From Perkinsus olseni (taxonomy: Eukaryota; Perkinsozoa; Perkinsida; Perkinsidae): a DNA stretch of 26,553 nucleotides. Where the stretch lies: the NCBI GenBank assembly GCA_013115135.1, contig JABANP010000629.1:1-26553 (forward strand), read 5' to 3'. The position numbers and the translations under genes were made by a program. Shown in pieces: positions 19,121-26,553 of the stretch (positions are counted from its first letter, which is position 1; each line of letters starts with the position of its first letter). The notes beneath the pieces are model-generated. The model searched no databases, was not told the origin of the DNA, and worked only from the letters and a program-made list of their open reading frames with translations.

Positions 19121-19983
19121 CGCCAATTTGCTGATGTCTCAACAACAACAACAACTCGCTAATGTGATGATATCATCCTCGACCCCCATATAGGCTACGG
19201 CAACGGCCCTATCCGCCAATTTGCTGATGTCTCAACAACAACAACAACAACTCGCTAATGTGATGATATCATCCTCGACCCCCATATAGGCTACGGCAAC
19301 GGCAACCCTATCCGCCAATTTGCTGATGTCTCAACAACAACAACAACTCGCTAATGTGATGATATCATCCTCGACCCCCATATAGGCTACGGCAACGGCC
19401 CTATCCGCCAATTTGCTGATGTCTCAACAACAACAACAACTCGCTAATGTGATGATATCATCCTCGACCCCCATATAGGCTACGGCAACGGCAACCCTAT
19501 CCGCCAATTTGCTGATGTCTCAACAACAACAACAACAACAACTCGCTAATGTGATGATATCATCCTCGACCCCCATATAGGCTACGGCAACGGCCCTATC
19601 CGCCAATTTGCTGATGTCTCAACAACAACAACAACAACAACTCGCTAATGTGATGATATCATCCTCGACCCCCATATAGGCTACGGCAACGGCAACCCTA
19701 TCCGCCAATTTGCTGATGTCTCAACAACAACAACAACTCGCTAATGTGATGATATCATCCTCGACCCCCATATAGGCTACGGCAACGGCCCTATCCGCCA
19801 ATTTGCTGATGTCTCAACAACAACAACTCGCTAATGTGATGATATCATCCTCGACCCCCATATAGGCTACGGCAACGGCAACCCTATCCGCCAATTTGCT
19901 GATGTCTCAACAACAACAACAACAACTCGCTAATGTGATGACCCTCGACCCCCATATAGGCTACGGCAACGGCCCTATCCGCC
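19121..19983. repeat. Higher-order minisatellite, about nine units of 91-102 bp
   Basis: Units start at 19121, 19214, 19313, 19406, 19502, 19601, 19703, 19796 and 19889, and the array ends near 19983. Each unit has CCAATTTGCTGATGTCTC, a (CAA) run of varying copy number, a GATGATATCATC palindrome and CCCCCATATAGGCTACGG. Unit ends alternate strictly between GGCAACGGCCCTAT and GGCAACGGCAACCCTAT, so the amplified unit was a dimer of about 192 bp. The last unit lacks GATATCATC. Every unit carries stops in all six frames, so it is not coding. Confidence 0.97.
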
Positions 19984-20546
19984 AAATACACTTCTGAATG
20001 GTATAGACGCCATGGATGATCCCTGATGCACTACGATGCACTGCGAGAAAGCTTCTCCTACCAACCCTGATAGCACTTACTACAGCCTCTCGCTTCGGGC
20101 TATTGACAGCTCTTTCCCATCCCTCAATGCGCGCTCGCCCGGCAGAATAACTTATTCTGAATAAGGTAGGCTCCTACTGGGGGCCTACTAGCCATTGATA
20201 CGCTACTATTCTGACAGCCTGTTCTGACTCGGAACTTCTGAACCCTGCCTTTCTAAGAAAGACGGTCATCAGCACCGTTGATCCAACAGCTCCTAACGAA
20301 TAGCTTTGGAAGTCTGAAGATCAAAGTTTCGAAACAGGTCGCACATGGAATTTTACTAGGAATTTTACTCCCACTGGAAAACCCACCAGAACGGATTTTG
20401 TCTTCTTCGTGATCACAGTGCTTGGTGACCCCAAGTTGGCCATTACTAGTTTAGCGCACTTTCCATCTCGAACGGCGGGGGTCCCGCCGCGGGACCGATG
20501 GTCTTCCTGCATCAGCCGCTCGCTGAAAAGTTTCTCCTATTTTTGC
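19984..20546. other. Upstream region of the 886-aa protein gene
   Basis: No gene seen. The coding frame is open back to 20409 but has no ATG before 20547. A small CTTATTC/GAATAAG foldback lies near 20150. Confidence 0.55.
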
Positions 20547-23441
20547 ATGTCATTCTGGAACCTCGAGCGAGCCCTTCAAGCTTGCCCGAACCCAGCTCGG
20601 CCCAACCAAGGGGTAGCCCGAGCTGTACAGCAACTCCGCTGTATATCAACTGACGAGGAGATCGCCTCGAGTGTCGTGGCGGAAGCCTCTTCGAGAATCG
20701 CGACCGCTTTGAGTGCTTCCTTGCCGCTGGCGAGCTTGAAGGCGGTCATTCAAGCGTGCATCGAGCAGCCTTCTCAACTGCAGGAAGGAGTCTTGGTTGC
20801 CCTCGCTGCTCACGCTCTTCCGAGACTTGATAAGGAAGATTTGGTTGTGGTCGCGGCGGATGCAGAAACGGTTGACCGAACGCTGAACGCACCTATATTG
20901 GGTGCAACTGTCAGAGAACTCCGTCGGGATGGGTCGAAAAAACTACAGTCTGGTCTGACTTGCGGAGAGGCCGCAGCCGAAATCGTCAAGGAGATATCAG
21001 ACGGTCCTTGGGATGCTGATCTCACCGAGGCCGTCATCAGCAGCGGGGGCTTCCTGTCCTCAGCAAGTGAGGATGCCATCATAGAAAAGCTCGTGTATTC
21101 GGTGTATGAACATGAGAGCGTCGACTTGGCTGTCAAAGTCGCTGAAAATACCGCTCTGACGACGAGAGTCTGGTGGGCCTTCGTGGGACAACTGGTTGAA
21201 AAATATTGGTCCTCGAACAGGACTGCAGACCTGCTCAGTTCCGTGACTAAGTCCAAGTCTGTTGTCATCCGTCAGCTACGAGCACTCCGGAGTACCTCCG
21301 CCCTCCCCGTCCTTGAGACGTTCGTGAGCCTCGATGATTCGGTATTGGTGAACACTTGTGCGGATGCCGTCGTTCGGATGAGCCGAGCTCTGCATAACGC
21401 TGCGACTAAACGAACGGTCCACTGGTACACCTCCTCTCAGACGCGTTACGAACAGTTCCTAAAGTGGCTACAGTCGGGGCTTGGCCGGCAACTGGGCACA
21501 CTGAAGCCCTCTCAAATCAAGGCGTTCCTATCGACTGTTGCCGGGAAGTCTGGCGGCCATTCTGTCCTCGACCACATCATCAGCTCCGGCAAAATCGTCC
21601 CTTCTCTTGTCTTCGATACACTCGCCCAAGCCTTGATGAGGCCAACTCTGTCTCCAGCGGTTGCCGAGGGAATCGCTCGCCGCCTTGTGGACTGCCAGGC
21701 CGAGGTATCCGACGAGAAGTGGAGCTCTCTGGTAGTCGTCCTCCCAGCGGAAACGCCGCCTCGATTAGCTGTTCTGACTGCCGCTACCACCAATCAGCAG
21801 CGCCGATGCACGGCGGTTGTTGAGCGGATGCAGCAGATCTTGGAGGGTCCGGGCGGGGACAATCTGAAGGATCGTTACACAGCAGCTGTCGCCCAACTGG
21901 CAGCCCGTGGACTCCCTTGCGATCATTGGAGGACCTTAGTCACGGAGGACAGCGCTCTAGCTCAAGTCGTGGGGCTCTCGGATGAAGTATCTCTGGCGAG
22001 GGCGCAAGGCGGGTACCCCTGCGAAGACCTTGAAGGGCCCCTCATAGCCGAACTCAACCTTGAGGTCGATCTGGAGGTAGCTGGTCAGGAGTGGCTCGTC
22101 GACTTCCCACCGGTCCTGCCCTGCCGCGACTTGCATGATGCCGAGTGCAGCTTGGTGGAGCTGATGGGAGCGTATGCTGCTCACAAACTCTGGTTCGCAC
22201 GGAGATGTCTGGTCGCGGCTTCCATGGCTGCTTCTTCGGACTCGGCGAAGGGAACGCTCATCGCTACAACTACGAAGAAAAAGTCCGGCCGGCGAGGCGT
22301 TCGAGATTTGTGTCAGACTAGACGTTGACTATTCAACTGCTGTGGTTGAACTTCTGGGGGCCTCCTTCGAGGTGGAGGGCAATGATGCCGTCTGGTGGTC
22401 TACATTCGCCCGGCTGATCGATTGCTCTGCGACAGTCAAGGGCAACCTAAAGGTATTCGGCGAGGTTCTCGAGAAGATACTACCCAGAGAAGACACCCAG
22501 TGCCCTTTTCAAGCTTTCGAAAAGCTCGCCTTAGAAGTTCTGATGAAGGCCGAAAACTGTCGCAAAAGTCGCGCCATACCGCACATCCTCCACACAGTGT
22601 ACCATGCCGCTATGAAGTGCGGAGAAGGCGAGGATGCCACCTGGCTTGACGAGAGAAGATTGTTTGTCGTCCGCTTGATACGAACGGTCTCCCTCGACCT
22701 TTGCCCAGAGGCCTTGCTCTTGGTATTCGAGAGCGCCATGCTGCTTGGGACGAGTTGTCAGCATCTGAGATGCATCGCCGATGCCGCGGCTGGAGAGTGT
22801 TGGAGTGCCGATGGCGACCGTCACCCTATGAGGTTGGGCGGCTGCCTCTAGGTTGCAGGCAATGGTCAAAGTCAGATATCCTCCCTTGCTGGGCCCTCCT
22901 CTGAAGCGATGCCGCCGGGTGGTCAGTAAGAAGGTCGTCCTGTGGCTGTGTGACTTGGCTGAGCAAACCGAAGAGGAGCTCGCCGAATCGGACACAACAA
23001 AGAGTGTCTCGACCCTCCTCGATCGAGTTGCAAAGTCTGTCTGGACTCAGACCTCGGGTTACTGATTGGTATCTCTCTCAGAGCTATCTATCAAGTACTC
23101 CTGCAAGGACCTTTTCTGACTTCATGCTTGTCCTCAGCGGACGGCGGAATGCTCCTGGCCGTCACCAAACCGCTGTGTCGTTTCCTCGGTAAATACCCAC
23201 AATGTGGCGGAAGCTCACACTTGTCATTATTGCAGATCACTTGGTGCGTCTTAACAGACTGGAGAATGCACACTCGACAAGAATCGTTAGGATGTCACGA
23301 TGCTTGCACGATAAGATCGACTCCATCCTTCGGATGGATGGCCCTCCAAGCCATCGAGCGCCCAAGTTAGCTCGGGTCAGTTCAGAGCAGTCGGAGGCCG
23401 CGTGGCGCGTGACCATTTGGATCTTCCCCAACGCGAAATGA
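20547..23441 (+). CDS. Unidentified 886-aa protein, probably all-helical
   Basis: I do not recognise this protein. The first in-frame ATG (20547) begins MSFWNLERALQACPNPARPN. Exons: 20547-22211, 22297-22796, 22852-23003, 23051-23188, 23236-23441. Introns are 85, 55, 47 and 47 nt, and the sum is a multiple of three. The 85-nt first intron is the least certain; it was chosen because the frame changes there and the GT-AG phase fits. Composition is rich in Leu, Ala, Val and Ser in short amphipathic helices (for example SLPLASLKAVIQACIEQ, AVVELLGASFEVEG, EKLALEVLMKAENC), like an alpha-solenoid. I see no signal peptide, membrane span, catalytic motif or clear HEAT/PPR consensus. HEAT-like and organellar RNA-binding solenoids are possible classes, but nothing in the sequence decides it. 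It is likely lineage-specific. Confidence 0.8.
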
Positions 23442-23650
23442 TGTGGCCTTACGGAACGCGAGGACTACATACACAGTTAGCAGATTTTCTAAAATCACAA
23501 TTGTTAACACTACATGGCTCGGCTAGTAGCTTAGACAGTCAGGTCTGTGTTGCCCACCATAGTCCCACGGCTCATCGCTTCTCTCCGTTTTGATGCGTTC
23601 CACGTGTATTTCCCTTCTTGCTCGACAATCGCGGTTCCCCTCAGGATACC

Positions 23651-23890
23651 ATGAATCTTCGATTCTCATTGCGCACACTCGCCAACACGATCCGCAAGCT
23701 CAAGAACACTGGAGGCTCGACAGAAGTCCAGAACGACGAAGCTGACCACCCGACGCCCTCCGTTGACCCCCTCTACCCCTCCCAGGCCCCATCGTCTATC
23801 GATGGTCGAGCTTCCGCAATCCGTCCCTTTCCAGCAGCCAAGAGAAGCCGTCTGTCGCATGTCCCCACACCGTGTACCCGTGGGCGTTGA
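23651..23890 (+). CDS. Possible 79-aa protein or first exon
   Basis: MNLRFSLRTLANTIRKLKNT and onward; Pro/Ser-rich C-terminal half with a basic AAKRSRLS. A pyrimidine-rich TTCCCCTCAG ends 6 nt before the ATG, as at a 3' splice (or trans-splice) acceptor. A 48-nt GT-AG intron could start at 23874, but it would give a stop soon after. Product unknown. Confidence 0.35.
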   Translation: MNLRFSLRTLANTIRKLKNTGGSTEVQNDEADHPTPSVDPLYPSQAPSSIDGRASAIRPFPAAKRSRLSHVPTPCTRGR

Positions 23891-24013
23891 AAAAGTCCTT
23901 CGAATCATGTATGTACCAGTGCATGATATATGGCTGTCACTTGGTGGCGCTTTTTCCTGATAATTGCCGAGTGGTCGCGTTACGGGAGTACTCCGATGGC
24001 TGTTGCGATTCTG

Positions 24014-24334
24014 TCATCTCGTCCACCTGGCGAACCTCACCAGGCTAACTGTGAAACGCAACGAGCAGCTCAGTTTGTGATAACGATGCAACACCAATCG
24101 TGAGTCCTGCTGGTTTTTGCGGGATCTTCCTCCGTCAACTTCCATCGTTTGACTTGATGAAAGGGGAAATAGAGTCACCACAACTTGGAATACAGCAGCC
24201 TCGGGAGTCTCACAGATACTCACTACGGGAAGGGAGCAAGTAGTTAGGACAACGAGAGTAACGAACGGCAGAACACTTGAATTGAGATCGATTGACAACA
24301 ACATGGAAAGACCTCGATCTGTGTAAAATATCAA
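24014..24334 (-). CDS. Possible small secreted protein, minus strand
   Basis: An open frame of 106 codons. A downstream ATG at about 24304 gives MLLSIDLNSSVLPFVTLVVL and a hydrophobic stretch like a signal peptide. No family is recognisable, and composition alone is weak support. Confidence 0.25.
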   Translation of the reverse strand: MIFYTDRGLSMLLSIDLNSSVLPFVTLVVLTTCSLPVVSICETPEAAVFQVVVTLFPLSSSQTMEVDGGRSRKNQQDSRLVLHRYHKLSCSLRFTVSLVRFARWTR

Positions 24335-24458
24335 CTACTTTTGCCAGGTGCCATTAACGCATCGAGCTTATTTGGTCATCAAAGCCTATCACGATACCCA
24401 CGATCACTACTCCAATCAATTGTTGACTCTAAGAAAATACCCAAACCTCTCCATTGTC

Positions 24459-24516
24459 CTCTGAATCATTGAGGATAGAAATTCTATTATAGATCCATCC
24501 TGAATGATTCAGAGGA
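24459..24516. repeat. Inverted repeat, 13-bp arms
   Basis: CCTCTGAATCATT (24459-24471) and AATGATTCAGAGG (24504-24516), perfect, around a 32-nt loop. Confidence 0.85.
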
Positions 24517-24604
24517 TGATTCACTGCGGGCAGCTATCTCCAATCTATCCGATGGATGATAAACCTTGATGATAAGGGTTTGGCAAGCAAAAAGCCAGCT
24601 GACG

Positions 24605-24712
24605 ATGCAGCAAACGTTCAACAGATTACTCAACGCGAGGCTGGGGAACGCGGTTTTATTACGAAGGAAGCCTTTGTACGGTGATGCGCCTGACGAAGTA
24701 GCGAGGGGGTAA
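24605..24712 (+). CDS. Short ORF abutting a G-run, possible frameshifted exon
   Basis: MQQTFNRLLNARLGNAVLLR and so on, 35 codons, ends in GGGGGTAA at about 24704-24712. One fewer G would join it to the next open frame (GNELYPSIDGSLLPEDDS). This may be a homopolymer sequencing error, an old frameshift or coincidence. No function is recognisable. Confidence 0.25.
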   Translation: MQQTFNRLLNARLGNAVLLRRKPLYGDAPDEVARG

Positions 24713-25328
24713 CGAGCTCTACCCTTCGATTGATGGATCGCTACTGCCGGAGGACGACAGCCGTACTGTTCGCCGTCGTATCACCGAACCTTCCTGTTCG
24801 CGCGCGCACGCACGAATCTCGCTCGCCCAATATTCGCTGCATGAAACGGTTGCAGCCCATCGGCTGAAATGGATAGAAGAAGAAGCTTTAATTCCCATTA
24901 TACTCAATCCTATGTCCATCCCAGGTGTTGTTGAGTCAACCAGTGCGGGTGTTACTACTAACATGGTGGAGAACCCGCTGGCTGAACTCCCTGAAGTCCT
25001 CGGCATCACTGAAGCCCCTCTACTACTGTGGTTATCTGCCGCTGAGTTGGAGACTGCTATGGAAGGCCAACCCCTTAGCAAGAAGGTCTATCTGAGACGT
25101 ACCTTCTTCACCTACGTTGACGCCGAAGGCCCCAACTCTCAAGCTGCAAGCCATTCACGAAGGCCAACTACCACGGTACACCCACAACAGGTTACCCCCT
25201 CTGCTATTCCTGTTCTTCACCCACCTCAAGGAGTGCCCCAAACCTCTTCAATGCTAGCCCAACAACACTCTTCTGACAACGACATCACCAACGTCGCCTA
25301 CTGTTGCGACCTATCCAGCCGGCCCTAA
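24702..25328 (+). CDS. Open frame across 5' LTR and TRIM interior, product unknown
   Basis: A frame of about 208 codons opens after a stop at 24699. It crosses the upstream flank and the LTR and ends at 25328. The first ATG is at 24912, inside the LTR (MSIPGVVESTSAG). The interior part contains ITEAPLLLWLSAAELETAME and VYLRRTFFTYVDAEGP, then a Ser/Thr/Pro/Gln-rich tail. It could be a remnant gag-like product or chance. No known domain is visible. Confidence 0.35.
   Translation, partial: RGGNELYPSIDGSLLPEDDSRTVRRRITEPSCSRAHARISLAQYSLHETVAAHRLKWIEEEALIPIILNPMSIPGVVESTSAGVTTNMVENPLAELPEVLGITEAPLLLWLSAAELETAMEGQPLSKKVYLRRTFFTYVDAEGPNSQAASHSRRPTTTVHPQQVTPSAIPVLHPPQGVPQTSSMLAQQHSSDNDITNVAYCCDLSSRP
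24795..24963. repeat. 5' LTR of TRIM-like element
   Basis: TG...CA, 169 bp, with TSD CTTCC on its left. One frame is open across the whole LTR and into the interior. Orientation was taken from the PBS at 24964 and the polypurine tract before the other LTR. Confidence 0.88.
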
Positions 25329-25506
25329 CTTTCGAGTTGCGAGCTGCTCACGAAGGCCAGCCACCACGTATGTCCACAGCGGGTTACTCTTTCTGCTCTC
25401 TCTACTAATCCCTCATCAAGGAATACTCCATGCCTTCCCAACGTAAGGCCAACAGCTCTAACTGCTAACTACTGTTGCTACTCACACTCCACCCACGTCT
25501 CCGACA

Positions 25507-25677
25507 ACAACCACAACGATCGTTTGGTTAACTCACTCAAAGCTATCTGGTGATTCATTCCACAAGTCCTATCGAGTCAACAGTCGACTCCACGACTTGA
25601 ACTTCACCCACGCCTTTGACAATAACCACAACGGCTAAAGCTGGTTCAACACTGTCGAAGCTATTCGGTGATCCTAT
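25507..25677 (+). repeat. Internal TRIM repeat, copy 1
   Basis: About 170 bp, similar to 25990-26162. Both copies share an ACGATCGTTTGGT start, a CCTATCGAGTCAACA centre and a long GCTAAAGCTGGTTCAACACT segment. In one frame they read Thr/Ser-rich (TTTAKAGSTLSKLFGDPI). Confidence 0.8.
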
Positions 25678-25989
25678 ATTCACTAGTACTGCTACCACAC
25701 CTTCTACTCGGCCATTCCATCAGCATCAGGAACCAACTATGACTATCCCTGTCACACTACTGCCCACCCTCGGTATCAGCGCAACACCGGCAGATTACCC
25801 CTACTGCTAGCTCTGTTCCGAATCTACCACTATTCCCCAAGGACCACTTCGTTCCTCTCAGCTACGCACTCAACAATCCCTTTACAACGATGTCGGCATT
25901 GCTGTGACCTGACCCTCAAGCACATCGGTGTCACTACAAGCCTCACTGCATACTACTTCTCAACTCTACACACCTTCATCTTCGACATC

Positions 25990-26162
25990 AACCGCAACGA
26001 TCGTTTGGTCAACTCTCTCAAAGCTATCAGGTGATTCAACCTCCACAAGTCCTATCGAGTCAACATTCGACTCCACGACTTCAATTTCACCTACGCCTTT
26101 GGCAATAACCACAACGGCTAAAGCTGGTTCAACACTGTCGAAGCTTTTCGGTGACCCTATAA
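25990..26162 (+). repeat. Internal TRIM repeat, copy 2
   Basis: Diverged direct copy of 25507-25677, roughly 90% identical by eye. It suggests tandem or segmental duplication inside the element before or during transposition. Confidence 0.8.
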
Positions 26163-26333
26163 TATAGGGCCTATATCCACTACCACTGCTACTACATCTT
26201 CAAGTTGAAGATTCTAACTTGTCCAACGACTACCGTCTACACCCTCGACATATCTCCAATGACAATCCACCCCTTATAACTGTGTAACACTATTGGTATC
26301 TGTAACACTATTACTAGCTATCTGGGGAGGGCG

Positions 26334-26502
26334 TGTTCGCGCGCGTACGCACGAATCTCGCTCGCCCAATATTCGCTGCATGAAACGGTTGCAGCCCATC
26401 GGCTGAAATGGATAGAAGAAGAAGCTTTAATTCCCATTATACTCAATCCTATGTCCATCCCAGGTGTTGTTGAGTCAACCAGTGCGGGTGTTACTACTAA
26501 CA
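26334..26502. repeat. 3' LTR of TRIM-like element
   Basis: Matches 24795-24963 apart from a C/T difference near its start. TSD CTTCC follows at 26503-26507. Confidence 0.88.
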
Positions 26503-26553
26503 CTTCCACTATAGTGCAGGGGAATGATCACATGCACGCATGAACTCCCTTTC

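Larger units (their letters stand above)
24795..26502. mobile_element. TRIM-like LTR retroelement (1,708 bp)
   Basis: Two 169-bp direct repeats (24795-24963 and 26334-26502) differ at one position that I can see. Each starts TG and ends CA, and the pair is flanked by a 5-bp duplication CTTCC (24790-24794 and 26503-26507). Immediately inside the left LTR, TGGTGGAGAACCCG begins like a primer-binding site complementary to a tRNA 3' CCA end. Just before the right LTR there is a purine tract GGGGAGGG (about 26324-26331). These are all the cis features of an LTR retrotransposon, yet the 1.37-kb interior has no reverse transcriptase, integrase or protease motif. This is a terminal-repeat retrotransposon in miniature that depends on another element. 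LTR near-identity implies recent insertion. Confidence 0.88.

Noticed and set aside
18801..19193. 130-codon ORF running into the first minisatellite unit
   Set aside because: It ends at the TAG built into the repeat unit, has no domain, and the array is non-coding in all frames.
19121..19983. CRISPR-like array
   Set aside because: There are no unique spacers; the units are contiguous tandem copies in a eukaryotic setting.
23399..23415. GCGTGGCGCGTGACC resembling the recurrent motif
   Set aside because: It lies in the last coding exon of the 886-aa gene and lacks the AATTT half.

Overview
The window looks like nuclear DNA of a protist. It has many short GT-AG introns (mostly 44-59 nt), compact genes on both strands, and repeat-laden intergenic DNA. 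My best guess is a Perkinsus-like alveolate. That rests on the intron style, a secreted Cys-rich/SOD-like protein and an IDI with a presequence-like N-terminus. It is an inference and needs a similarity search.

Genes, left to right: (1) 362-2647, minus strand, an eight-exon type I isopentenyl-diphosphate delta-isomerase (IDI). (2) 2726-3029, plus, a diverged ubiquitin/NEDD8-like protein, head-to-head with IDI. (3) 3360-7314, plus, a twelve-exon PLP-dependent class I/II aminotransferase. (4) 9472-11667, plus, a nine-exon pinin (PNN/SDK/memA) splicing-associated protein with a C-terminal RS domain. (5) 15686-16577, plus, a three-exon secreted protein with a Cys-rich N-terminus and a Cu/Zn-SOD-like domain that has lost most metal ligands. 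(6) 20547-23441, plus, a five-exon unidentified helical protein of 886 aa. Exon lengths of models 1 and 3-6 sum to multiples of three, with consistent phase at every junction. Smaller uncertain ORFs lie at 17484, 23651, 24014 and 24702.

Mobile and repeat DNA: an 802-bp non-autonomous hAT-type element (12580-13381) with terminal inverted repeats and an 8-bp target duplication; a 1,708-bp TRIM-like LTR element (24795-26502) with 169-bp LTRs (TG...CA), PBS, polypurine tract and 5-bp target duplication; a dimeric higher-order minisatellite (19121-19983); a dispersed repeat (13568/16998); several long perfect palindromes; and tandem or duplicated segments inside introns.

The most unusual signal is a short motif, AATTTCGTGGCGCGCG, found six times with small variations. 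Four copies lie inside introns of three unrelated genes, one of them antisense to its host gene. This suggests a small intron-associated mobile or regulatory element. The genes are functionally unrelated and form no operon-like unit.
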